Source of the DNA: an uncultured Eubacteriales bacterium
GTDB lineage: Bacteria; Bacillota_A; Clostridia; Oscillospirales; Oscillospiraceae
Assembly (NCBI GenBank): GCA_949739085.1
Contig: CATIYU010000011.1
Span: 1-9,818, forward strand
Direction: 5' to 3'
DNA: 9,818 nt
Position 1 is the stretch's first letter; each line of letters begins with the position of its first letter. The notes under the pieces are model-generated. The model was not told where the DNA came from. It was given only the letters and a program-made list of their open reading frames with translations, and did not search any database. The position numbers and the translations under genes were made by a program. This document shows positions 1-5,901 of the stretch, in pieces.

Positions 1-916
1 AGGCCAGGCGGTCGCTTTCCTTGATGCGCAGCCGGGCCCCGCCAGTCAGCCGGGTGGTCCCCCGCCGGACTGCCGCCGCAGCCGCCAGCGGCGGGGGCAG
101 GTCCGGGTGCTGGGCCAGGTTGATTTCCGTATCCCCCGGCTGGGACAGCTCCCGGCAGAAGCGCCGGACCTCCTGGTCCCACTGGCTGGAGGGCCAGTCC
201 ATCCCCTGAATCTCCAGCTCGCAGCCAAGGTTTTGGGCGGCGTACCAGAAGGCCGCCTGGGACCAGTCGCCCTCCACCACCAGCTCCCGGGGCGCGTACC
301 GCTGGGAGCCGGTAAGCAAATAGTGGGGCGGGAGAGAGCGGGTCGTGGGAACCTCTATGCCAAATTTTGACAGGACGTCCAGGGTCATCTGAATGTAACC
401 CTCGCTCTCCAGCGGGCCTGTGGGGATGAGAACCGAGGGGCCGTCCAGCAGGGGCAGCGCCATGAGCAGGCCCGTGAAAAACTGGCTGGAGACGTTCCCC
501 GGCAGGCGGTACTCGCCTGGGCGCAACACGCCCCTTACAGACAGTCTCCCGTCTTTCTGCTCATACCAGACGCCCTTTTCCTCAAACATGTCAAAGTAGG
601 GCTTTAGGGGCCGCTCCATGAGCCGTCCATGCCCGGTAAATACTGCGCCGCCCCGGAGCACCAGCGCCAGCGGGATAAGAAAACGCAGCGTGGAGCCCGA
701 TTCTCCGCAGTCCAAAAGAGCCTGCGGATCGCTGCTGGACAGCAGCGTCTCCATACACCGCCGGGTGGCCTGGATGTCCTGAGAATCCGCTATATTGTGG
801 ATGACGCTCCCCTCCCCCGCCAGGCAGGCGGCGATGAGGAAGCGGTGTGCCAGGGATTTGCTGGGGGGCGGCGTAACAAGGCCGCGAAGCCGCGTGGGCT
901 CAACCGTCAAGTTCAT
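1..916 (-). CDS. aroA: 3-phosphoshikimate 1-carboxyvinyltransferase (EPSP synthase), partial, C-terminus beyond left edge
   Basis: EPSP synthase joins shikimate-3-phosphate and PEP, the sixth step of the shikimate pathway, in the cytoplasm. The visible 305 residues are the N-terminal part of a family usually about 420-430 aa long; the frame is open to base 1. Seen: the SKSLAHR substrate loop (residues 19-25), the CGESGSTLRF loop (70-79) that corresponds to the E. coli NAGTAMRP loop, ERPLKP (101-106), SSQ (143-145), a probable catalytic Asp in HPDLPPP (D272), and IKESDRL (298-304). The start ATG (916-914) shares four bases with the aroB stop in an ATGA overlap. A GGAG lies 8 nt upstream (925-928) inside aroB, so translation is probably coupled. 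The gene is the last visible member of the aroF-tyrA-aroB-aroA operon. The loop keeps the Gly equivalent to E. coli Gly96 but has Ser and Phe where E. coli has Thr97 and Pro101. Family assignment is very secure. Confidence 0.96.
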   Translation of the reverse strand, partial: MNLTVEPTRLRGLVTPPPSKSLAHRFLIAACLAGEGSVIHNIADSQDIQATRRCMETLLSSSDPQALLDCGESGSTLRFLIPLALVLRGGAVFTGHGRLMERPLKPYFDMFEEKGVWYEQKDGRLSVRGVLRPGEYRLPGNVSSQFFTGLLMALPLLDGPSVLIPTGPLESEGYIQMTLDVLSKFGIEVPTTRSLPPHYLLTGSQRYAPRELVVEGDWSQAAFWYAAQNLGCELEIQGMDWPSSQWDQEVRRFCRELSQPGDTEINLAQHPDLPPPLAAAAAVRRGTTRLTGGARLRIKESDRLA

Positions 917-1959
917 AGGGCGCACTCCGTAAAGTCCCGCAGGCCGTCCATGTCCAGACGGATGGTTTTTGCCAGGCCAATCTCCTCCAGCACCACCACG
1001 TCGATACAGCCGCCGTCCCGCTTTTTGTCGCCGGTGGCGGCGGCGTAGAGCTCCCCGGCGGCGTAGGGGCACGCCACAGGCAGGTGATACCGGCGGCAGG
1101 CGGCCTCCACCGCCTCCAGGGTCCCGGCGGGGCTCACGCCCATCCGCCCCCCCGCCCGGCTAGCCAGCACCATGCCGGTCGCCACCGCGTGGCCGTGGGA
1201 GATGGCGTAGCCGCTGCACTTCTCAATGGCGTGGCCCAGCGTATGGCCAAAGTTGAGGAGCTTGCGCTTTCCCCGTTCCCGTTCGTCCTCCGCCACCACG
1301 GCAGCCTTGATCTCCACGTTCCGGCGGACCATCTGGGCGGCGTCTGGCTTCCCGTCCGTCAGGGCGCGGAAGAATTCCCGGTCCGCGATGAGGCCGTGCT
1401 TGAGGGTCTCGGCCATGCCGCTGGCAAAGACGTCCTCCGGCAGGGTCTGGAAAGCGTCCGTGTCGCAGATGACCATTTTCGGCTGATGGAAGGCCCCAGC
1501 CAGATTCTTTCCCGCCTCCAAGTCCACACCTGTCTTTCCCCCCACGGAGGAGTCCGACGCGGCCAGGAATGTGGTGGGCATCTGGATATAGTCCACCCCC
1601 CGCTGGTAGGTGGCGGCGGCGAAGCCCGCCATATCTCCCGGCACGCCGCCCCCCAGGGCGATGACGAGGTCCGAACGGGTGAGACGGTTTTCCGCAAAAA
1701 ACTCCAGAATCTTCCCATAGGCAGCCAGATTTTTGCTCTGCTCCCCGGCGGGGAATGCGTAGAGCAGCGGGGTAAACCCGGCCCGCTCCAGTGCCGCGCA
1801 CGTCCGCGCGGCGTAGAGGGCTTTCACGTTGCTGTCGGTCACCACCGCGCAGCGGCGGGACCTGGTGGCCCTGGCGATAAGCTCGCCGGATTTATCCAGG
1901 AGTCCGCCGCCGATGTGGACGGGGTAAGCGGTGGACGCATTTACCATTACGGTTTCCAT
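913..1959 (-). CDS. aroB: 3-dehydroquinate synthase
   Basis: Converts DAHP to 3-dehydroquinate, the second shikimate-pathway step, using NAD and a divalent metal (Zn or Co). The 348 aa are full length for the family. Seen: the NAD-binding glycine loop GGGVPGDMAGF (residues 103-113), the MPTTFLAASDSSVGGKTGVD block (127-146), and the three metal ligands expected from the Aspergillus enzyme: E184 in GMAETLKHG, H239 in NFGHTLGHA and H255 in SHGHAVATGM. The Pro in GGGVPGD replaces the more usual aliphatic residue, and HGHAVA replaces the commoner HGEAVA. The start ATG (1959-1957) has AAGGAG 7 nt upstream (1967-1972); Met5 is a weaker alternative. The stop overlaps the aroA start by four bases. A 165-bp gap separates it from tyrA upstream, the only sizeable gap within this operon. 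Confidence 0.97.
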   Translation of the reverse strand: METVMVNASTAYPVHIGGGLLDKSGELIARATRSRRCAVVTDSNVKALYAARTCAALERAGFTPLLYAFPAGEQSKNLAAYGKILEFFAENRLTRSDLVIALGGGVPGDMAGFAAATYQRGVDYIQMPTTFLAASDSSVGGKTGVDLEAGKNLAGAFHQPKMVICDTDAFQTLPEDVFASGMAETLKHGLIADREFFRALTDGKPDAAQMVRRNVEIKAAVVAEDERERGKRKLLNFGHTLGHAIEKCSGYAISHGHAVATGMVLASRAGGRMGVSPAGTLEAVEAACRRYHLPVACPYAAGELYAAATGDKKRDGGCIDVVVLEEIGLAKTIRLDMDGLRDFTECAL

Positions 1960-2124
1960 AAGATCACTCCTTGGTCAGAATATCCAGACAGTAGCTGTAA
2001 TAGCAGCCAGTAATATAGCCGGCAGGGCTCCCTCCCTTTTATCTTATCCCGCTAAATGCGCATACCGTTACCGTGCGGCGGATTTGGCCGGTCTGCGCAG
2101 TAAAAAGCAAGTTTGGCCGCCCTC
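1960..2124. other. 165-bp gap between tyrA and aroB
   Basis: There is no gene with a normal start here and no convincing intrinsic terminator. Read on the minus strand it has a purine-rich AAAAGGGAGGGAG (about 2028-2040), isolated -10-like words (TATATT, TAAGAT) without matching -35 boxes, a short GCTG/CAGC hairpin (about 1993-2006), and two copies of CGGCCAAA about 30 nt apart. It is unusually long for an operon whose other junctions overlap, so an internal promoter, processing site or small RNA remains possible but is not shown. Confidence 0.5.
1967..1972 (-). promoter_or_regulatory. Shine-Dalgarno site of aroB
   Basis: AAGGAG on the minus strand, 7 nt before the aroB ATG. It fixes the start at Met1 (1959) and gives aroB its own initiation site after the 165-bp gap, rather than coupling to tyrA. 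Confidence 0.85.
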
Positions 2125-2970
2125 TTAAGACTCTTTGTCAATCGCTTCCTTTGTTTCCCGGGCGTGCCTGAGCATATCCCTCAGGCGTTCCCGGTCCCCC
2201 TTCTGGATAGTCCGGGAAAAAGCGGCCAGCTCCTCCGCCAGGGTGTCGATCTCCCGGACCAGCGCCTCCCGGTTCTCCAGGAACAGTTCGCTCCACATCT
2301 CCTCGTTGAGCCGGGCCACCCGGGTCATGTCCTTGAAGCTCCCGGCGGAGAAGCCCTGGAACCGGGGGGCCGAGGGGCTGGCCACATAGGCGCAGCTCAC
2401 CACGTGGGCCAGCTGGGAGGTGTACGCGATGATATGGTCGTGCTCCTGGGGGGCCGCGGGCTGTAGGCGGCTGAAGCCCAGCTTTCGGGCAAACTGCCAG
2501 ATCTCCTCCAGGCAGCTCTGGGGCGTATCCGGATAAGGGGTAAGGATGAGGGACGCCCCCTGGAACAGCTCGGAGAAGGCGTTGGAGTAGCCAGAGCGCT
2601 CAATGCCCGCCATGGGGTGTCCTCCCACAAAGTGGAACCCACTCTCTCGGGCCACCGCCTCCAGGGGGCCGCATACCGGCCCCTTTACCCCGCCGCAGTC
2701 CATCACCAGCCCGCCCTTGCGAAAAAAATCCCGGTGTTCAGAGATGTAGGCTACGGCAGCCTCCGGGTAGAGCGCGGCGATAACCAGGCCGCAGTCCCGC
2801 AGGCGGTCTGGGGTAAGGGTTCCGGAGAGGGTCCCCTCGTCCAGGGCTTGGCGCAAAACGTCTCCGGCGGCGTCGTAGCCCAGGAGGGTGCAGTCCGTGT
2901 ACTGCCGGACGGCCTTGGCCAGACTGCCGCCGATGAGCCCCAGCCCCACGATGCCCACTGTCTCAATCAT
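2125..2970 (-). CDS. tyrA: Prephenate dehydrogenase
   Basis: Oxidatively decarboxylates prephenate to 4-hydroxyphenylpyruvate with NAD(P), the committed step to tyrosine. From the chosen start it has 281 aa: an N-terminal Rossmann domain with GLGLIGGS (residues 9-16), then GGHPMAG with the conserved His (H118), HDHIIAYTSQLAH (177-189), SFKDMTRVA with Arg217, and a helical dimerisation domain. There is no fused chorismate mutase and no C-terminal ACT domain, so feedback control by Tyr, if any, must act elsewhere, for example on AroF or on transcription. The reading frame stays open to 3018, but GGGAGG (2977-2982) sits 6 nt before the ATG at 2970-2968 and the Rossmann strand begins right after that Met. 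It overlaps the aroF 3' end by 8 bp, which suggests translational coupling. Confidence 0.95.
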   Translation of the reverse strand: MIETVGIVGLGLIGGSLAKAVRQYTDCTLLGYDAAGDVLRQALDEGTLSGTLTPDRLRDCGLVIAALYPEAAVAYISEHRDFFRKGGLVMDCGGVKGPVCGPLEAVARESGFHFVGGHPMAGIERSGYSNAFSELFQGASLILTPYPDTPQSCLEEIWQFARKLGFSRLQPAAPQEHDHIIAYTSQLAHVVSCAYVASPSAPRFQGFSAGSFKDMTRVARLNEEMWSELFLENREALVREIDTLAEELAAFSRTIQKGDRERLRDMLRHARETKEAIDKES

Positions 2971-4012
2971 GGGCAGCCTCCCGCTTAGCACCGGCGGATG
3001 TAAAGGACCTGTCCGCATGGGGCTGGATGGCCCGGATTTTCTCCATCAGGCTGGCAAACCGCTGGGGGCGCAGGCTCTGGGGGCCGTCACAGAGGGCGTG
3101 CTCGGGGTCGTTGTGGACCTCAATGATAAGGCCGTCGGCCCCGCAGGCGGCTGCGCCCAAGGCCATGGGAGCCACCAGCTCCCAGCGCCCGGTGGCGTGG
3201 CTGGGGTCCACCACCACCGGCAGGTGGCTGAACTGGTGGAGTACAGGGATGACAGACAGGTCCATGGTGTTGCGGGTGGCGGTTTCAAAGGTGCGGATGC
3301 CCCGCTCACAGAGGATCACCTGCTCGTTGCCCCCCGCCATCACATACTCTGCGCTCATAAGCAGCTCTTGCAGGGTGTTGGCCATGCCCCGCTTGATGAG
3401 TACTGGCTTGCGGAGCTTGCCCAACTCTTTGAGCAGCTCAAAGTTCTGCATGTTCCGGGCTCCCACCTGGATAATGTCGATGTCCTCAAAGAGGGGCAGG
3501 TGTTTGGCATCCATAATCTCCGTGACAATAGGCAGTCCCGTCTCCTCTCGGGCCCGCAGCAGCAGGCGGATGCCCTCCTCATGGAGGCCCTGGAAGGCGT
3601 AGGGGGATGTGCGGGGCTTAAAAGCGCCGCCCCGCAGAGCGTCGGCCCCGGCGGCCTTCACGCTTTTTGCCACGGAGATGATCTGCTCCTCGGTCTCCAC
3701 CGAGCAGGGTCCCGCCATGGTCAGAAAATAGCCGCCGCCAATCTTCGCGCCATTGGAGAGGGTAATAACAGTGTCCTCCTCATGGAATTTCCGATTGGCG
3801 TTTTTGTAGGGCTCCTGGATGCGCCGGACCATCTCCACGATGTCCAGGGCCAGGATGCTCTCCATGTCCACCCGGGAGGTATCCCCCACCAGGCCCACGA
3901 TGGTGTGATTTTCCCCCACAGACAGGTGGGTCTCCAGGCCCATGCCGTGGAGCCAGTTGATGAAGAGCTCTACCTGTTGAGGTTCGGCATTTTTCTTGAG
4001 TATGACAATCAT
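2963..4012 (-). CDS. aroF: 3-deoxy-7-phosphoheptulonate (DAHP) synthase, type I-beta with N-terminal regulatory domain
   Basis: Condenses PEP and erythrose-4-phosphate to DAHP, the entry step of the shikimate pathway. The 349 aa match the type I-beta architecture of Thermotoga maritima DAHP synthase. Residues 1 to about 70 form a ferredoxin-like (ACT-like) domain beginning MIVILKK, and residues about 80-335 form the TIM barrel. Seen: AGPCS (100-104), RGGAFKPRTSPYAFQG (127-142), KPVLIKRG (202-209), DPSHATGR (269-276) and IEVHNDP (297-303). The expected metal ligands are C103, H272, E298 and D302. In Thermotoga this N-terminal domain closes over the active site when Tyr or Phe binds, so similar feedback inhibition is likely here but not shown. 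The start ATG (4012-4010) has GGAGG 9 nt upstream (4022-4026). It is the first enzyme gene after the Phe/Tyr leader and attenuator. The symbol aroF is conventional for this family. Confidence 0.96.
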   Translation of the reverse strand: MIVILKKNAEPQQVELFINWLHGMGLETHLSVGENHTIVGLVGDTSRVDMESILALDIVEMVRRIQEPYKNANRKFHEEDTVITLSNGAKIGGGYFLTMAGPCSVETEEQIISVAKSVKAAGADALRGGAFKPRTSPYAFQGLHEEGIRLLLRAREETGLPIVTEIMDAKHLPLFEDIDIIQVGARNMQNFELLKELGKLRKPVLIKRGMANTLQELLMSAEYVMAGGNEQVILCERGIRTFETATRNTMDLSVIPVLHQFSHLPVVVDPSHATGRWELVAPMALGAAACGADGLIIEVHNDPEHALCDGPQSLRPQRFASLMEKIRAIQPHADRSFTSAGAKREAAHD

Positions 4013-4044
4013 TATGGAATGCCTCCGTCTCTATAGATTTAGTG

Positions 4045-4089
4045 AAAAATAAAAAGAGCGTCTTACAGCCGTTTCACTGTAAGACACTC
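4045..4089 (-). terminator. Intrinsic terminator / attenuator in the aroF leader
   Basis: On the minus strand, GAGTGTCTTACAG (4089-4077) pairs with CTGTAAGACGCTC (4068-4056). This is 13 pairs with one T.G wobble around the 8-nt loop TGAAACGG, followed directly by TTTTTATTTTT (4055-4045). It lies 45 nt after the leader peptide stop and 32 nt before the aroF start, downstream of the promoter. It must therefore stop transcription before aroF unless something prevents it from folding, which is why it is read as an attenuator and not as the end of a gene. It is the strongest hairpin with a T-run in the window. Confidence 0.9.
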
Positions 4090-4103
4090 CATGGATAGCG
4101 AGA

Positions 4104-4191
4104 ACTCCACTTTTCCGCCGCAGCAAAACAAACCTTATCTACTTGTGTAGATAAAGTAAAAATAGTATGCGGCGAAAATGAACGTGGTAGT
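4104..4191 (-). promoter_or_regulatory. Leader RNA stem overlapping the leader peptide codons
   Basis: A long-range stem on the minus strand. ACT(A)CCAC (4191-4184) and TTTTCGCCGCA (4178-4168), both inside the leader ORF, pair with GTGGAGT (4110-4104) and TGCGGCG(G)AAAA (4122-4111). That is about 18 pairs with a bulged A, a bulged G and a 5-nt internal bulge. It encloses the hairpin at 4132-4157. A ribosome on the leader ORF would melt the 5' arm and free the 3' arm, as for region 1 and region 2 in classical attenuators. The pairing was done by eye and no energies were computed. Confidence 0.55.
4132..4157 (-). promoter_or_regulatory. Hairpin over the leader peptide stop codon (possible pause hairpin)
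   Basis: On the minus strand, ACTTTATCTAC (4157-4147) pairs with GTAGATAAGGT (4142-4132) around the tetraloop ACAA. This is eleven pairs with one T.G. The 5' arm covers part of the Tyr-Phe-Ile-Tyr codons and the 3' arm contains the UAA stop, so a translating or stalled ribosome would open it. Its place matches the 1:2 pause hairpin of E. coli-type attenuators. Confidence 0.65.
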
Positions 4192-4194
4192 CAT
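4135..4194 (-). CDS. Phe/Tyr-rich leader peptide of the aro operon (19 aa)
   Basis: The codons read MTTTFIFAAYYFYFIYTSR followed by TAA. Residues 5-16 hold four Phe (5, 7, 12, 14) and four Tyr (10, 11, 13, 16), so eight of twelve are aromatic, with no Trp. The ATG (4194-4192) has GAGGT (4205-4201) 6 nt upstream, a well-placed ribosome binding site, and the ORF begins about 25 nt after the predicted transcription start. It is followed by stem-loops and the 4045-4089 terminator, then aroF. By analogy with pheL and trpL, the peptide itself probably has no job: the speed of its translation reports charged tRNA-Phe and tRNA-Tyr. The peptide sequence and site are seen directly; the regulatory role is inferred. 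I know of no named gene symbol for it. Confidence 0.87.
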   Translation of the reverse strand: MTTTFIFAAYYFYFIYTSR

Positions 4195-4224
4195 AGCGGC
4201 ACCTCAAATTTAATAACTACGAAT

Positions 4225-4253
4225 AGTATAGCACATTTCCGGCGCAGATGCAA
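4225..4253 (-). promoter_or_regulatory. Sigma-A-type promoter of the aro operon
   Basis: On the minus strand: -35 TTGCAT (4253-4248), a 17-nt spacer, and -10 TATACT (4230-4225) preceded by TGC, which makes an extended -10 element. The -35 is weak (3 of 6) but the -10 is 5 of 6. Transcription should start near 4218, giving a leader of about 205 nt before aroF. The position just ahead of the leader peptide supports the attenuation reading. Confidence 0.8.
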
Positions 4254-4395
4254 GAGAAAAATTTAAAGGTTCTTTTGAAAAAAGTGTTATCGCGGTAGGA
4301 CTTCGGTAGTCTCTGCAAAATATGAGGGAGAACTAAAAGCCGCAGACGAGCAACCGATGGCCCGTCAAATAGTTCAATAGTGAACAAAAAAACGG
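4254..4395. other. Divergent intergenic region between the aro and MATE promoters
   Basis: About 140 bp, AT-richer than its surroundings, between the two outward-facing promoters. No gene is supported: the 61-codon minus-strand frame crossing it runs through the aro promoter and has no family features. The only structure I can point to is the inverted repeat at 4372-4385. Confidence 0.6.
4372..4385. repeat. Perfect inverted repeat, possible operator of the MATE gene
   Basis: GTTCA-ATAG-TGAAC, two perfect 5-bp half-sites with a 4-bp centre, ending 10 bp before the -35 box of the rightward promoter. Size and position would suit a dimeric repressor or activator, but there is no regulator gene in the window and a repeat this short can occur by chance. 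Confidence 0.35.
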
Positions 4396-4424
4396 GTGAC
4401 AATCAGACGCAGATGTGGTATACT
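4396..4424 (+). promoter_or_regulatory. Sigma-A-type promoter of the MATE transporter gene
   Basis: -35 GTGACA (4396-4401, 5 of 6), a 17-nt spacer, and -10 TATACT (4419-4424, 5 of 6) with an upstream TG making an extended -10. The predicted start near 4431 leaves a 5' UTR of about 36 nt before the ATG at 4467. It also rules out the upstream GTG at 4380 as the start codon. Confidence 0.8.
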
Positions 4425-4466
4425 AATTCTTTAGTGGGGCATGGCCCCCGGGAAAGGAACGTGGAT

Positions 4467-5858
4467 ATGAACAATGAAAAAATGACGGATATCTCCCAGC
4501 AGCTGGGCACAGCTCCTGTTGGAAAACTGCTCTTAAAGCTGGCCGCGCCCACGGTGGTGGCCCAACTGGTAAACCTGCTCTACAACATCGTTGACCGCAT
4601 TTACATTGGCCACATGCCTGGGGTGGGCCGGATTGCCCTCACCGGTGTGGGGCTCTGCCTGCCGGTCATCACCCTCATCGCCGCCTTCACCATGCTCATC
4701 GCTCAGGGCGGCGCCCCCCGGGCCGCTATCGCCATGGGCGGCGGAAACAACGACAAGGCTGAGGAGATCATGGGCAGCTGCTTCACCTGCTTGGTGGCGG
4801 CGGCGGTTGTGCTGACAGCGGCGTGCTGGATTTGGGGCGAGAAGCTGCTGTGGCTCTTCGGATGCAGCGAAGAGACCATCCACTACGCCCTGCCCTATAT
4901 GCGTATTTACTCCAGCGGCTCCCTCTTCGTGATGATGAGCCTGGGGATGAACCTCTTTGTCACCACCCAGGGCTTTACTACCTTCAGTATGCGCACAGTG
5001 CTCATCGGCGCCATCAGCAACATCGTCCTAGACCCCATTTTTATCTATGTGCTGAATATGGGGGTGCAGGGTGCGGCCCTGGCCACGGTCATCTCCCAGG
5101 CCATCTCTGGGGTGTGGGTGGTGCGGTTCCTACTGGGCCCCAAAACTAAGCTGCGCCTCCGCCGGGACAAGCTGAAGCCTAAAATGTCCATCGTGGGACC
5201 GGTACTGGCCCTGGGGCTGGCGCCCTTCATCATGCAGGCCACAGAGGCCCTGCTGAGCATCTCTTTTAACTCCTCTCTCCAACACTACGGCGGCGACATC
5301 GCTGTGGGAGCTATGACAGTGGCCAGCACCGTCATGCAGATTGTCTGGATTCCTACCCAGGGCCTGGGCCAAGGGGCCCAGCCCATCATCAGCTTCAACT
5401 ATGGCGCGAAGAATCCTCAGAGGGTACGGGAGGCATTCCGGGCGCTGCTAGTGGTGAGTCTGACGGTTATGGTGGCCTTTTGGGCCGCAGTGCAGCTCTT
5501 CCCCCGCTTCTTTATCGGCATCTTCAACAGCGACCCCCAGCTTTTGGATACCGCTGTCTGGACTCTGCGGGTGTACACGGCGGTGCTGGGCCTCTTCGGC
5601 ATACAGATGGCCGTACAGCAGACCTTTACCGCCATCGGCAAGGCGAAGGCCTCCCTCTTCATCGCCTGCCTACGGAAGGTAATCCTGCTCATCCCCCTCA
5701 TCTTCATCCTGCCCAACTTCTTTGAGAACAAGGTGTTTGCGGTGTTCTTGGCAGAGCCGGTATCGGACTTCATTTCGGTAGCCGCGTCCGCTATTACCTT
5801 CTATTTGGTTTTTCGTCCAGCTATGGCGGAGCTGGAAAATGAGAAAAAATCCCTTTAA
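4467..5858 (+). CDS. MATE family efflux transporter (MepA-like)
   Basis: An inner-membrane multidrug/toxin extrusion protein that should export drugs or metabolites in exchange for Na+ or H+; the substrate cannot be told from sequence. The 463 aa fit the family. There are about twelve hydrophobic segments in two MatE repeats: residues about 20-225 with NLLYNIVDRIYIGH (36-49) and NIVLDPIFIYVLNMGVQGAA (185-204), and about 245-450 with TQGLGQGAQPIISFNYGAKN (297-316) and FTAIGKAKASL (387-397). The halves are joined by a charged loop, KTKLRLRRDKLKPK (226-239). These features resemble the MepA-like branch. The ATG at 4467 has AAGGA (4454-4458) 8 nt upstream and follows a good promoter; an in-frame GTG at 4380 lies before that promoter. 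It is transcribed alone and divergently from the aro operon. Confidence 0.93.
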   Translation: MNNEKMTDISQQLGTAPVGKLLLKLAAPTVVAQLVNLLYNIVDRIYIGHMPGVGRIALTGVGLCLPVITLIAAFTMLIAQGGAPRAAIAMGGGNNDKAEEIMGSCFTCLVAAAVVLTAACWIWGEKLLWLFGCSEETIHYALPYMRIYSSGSLFVMMSLGMNLFVTTQGFTTFSMRTVLIGAISNIVLDPIFIYVLNMGVQGAALATVISQAISGVWVVRFLLGPKTKLRLRRDKLKPKMSIVGPVLALGLAPFIMQATEALLSISFNSSLQHYGGDIAVGAMTVASTVMQIVWIPTQGLGQGAQPIISFNYGAKNPQRVREAFRALLVVSLTVMVAFWAAVQLFPRFFIGIFNSDPQLLDTAVWTLRVYTAVLGLFGIQMAVQQTFTAIGKAKASLFIACLRKVILLIPLIFILPNFFENKVFAVFLAEPVSDFISVAASAITFYLVFRPAMAELENEKKSL

Positions 5859-5860
5859 CC

Positions 5861-5898
5861 GCAAGAACGGATGCTTTGTAGGAAGCATCCGTTCTTGC
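5861..5898. terminator. Hairpin terminator between convergent MATE and moa units
   Basis: A perfect 16-bp stem, GCAAGAACGGATGCTT (5861-5876) with AAGCATCCGTTCTTGC (5883-5898), around a 6-nt loop. It starts 2 bp after the MATE stop and ends 3 bp before the MOSC gene stop on the other strand. The T-run is poor on the plus strand (TATTTATG) and set back on the minus strand (ATTTTTT about 10 nt after the stem). It probably acts as a shared bidirectional terminator. Confidence 0.8.
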
Positions 5899-5901
5899 TA
5901 T

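Noticed and set aside
1975..2028. Hydrophobic 17-codon stretch on the minus strand (ALPAILLAAITATVWIF) after a purine-rich Shine-Dalgarno-like tract
   Set aside because: No ATG, GTG or TTG in frame after the upstream stop; only a CTG is available. It is also not enriched in aromatic or other regulatory codons, so a chance frame is more likely than a second leader peptide.
2971..3018. N-terminal extension of tyrA to 3018
   Set aside because: The added 16 residues lie inside aroF and precede the Rossmann strand; GGGAGG sits correctly for the ATG at 2970.
2888..4036. 382-codon plus-strand ORF antisense to aroF
   Set aside because: A GC-rich shadow frame of an unmistakable DAHP synthase; it has no motifs and no ribosome site.
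4013..4218. T-box riboswitch in the aroF leader
   Set aside because: The conserved T-box word (AGGGTGGNACCGCG type) and specifier loop are absent, while a leader ORF with Phe/Tyr codons explains the terminator better.
4358..4381. Tiny plus-strand ORF MARQIVQ before the MATE promoter
   Set aside because: Seven codons, no ribosome site, and it lies upstream of the predicted promoter, so it would not be transcribed.
4217..4402. 61-codon minus-strand ORF across the divergent intergenic region
   Set aside because: It runs through the aro promoter and past the predicted transcription start, lacks a ribosome site, and shows no family features.
4380..4466. N-terminal extension of the MATE gene to a GTG at 4380
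   Set aside because: The promoter at 4396-4424 lies inside it, and the ATG at 4467 has a proper Shine-Dalgarno site.
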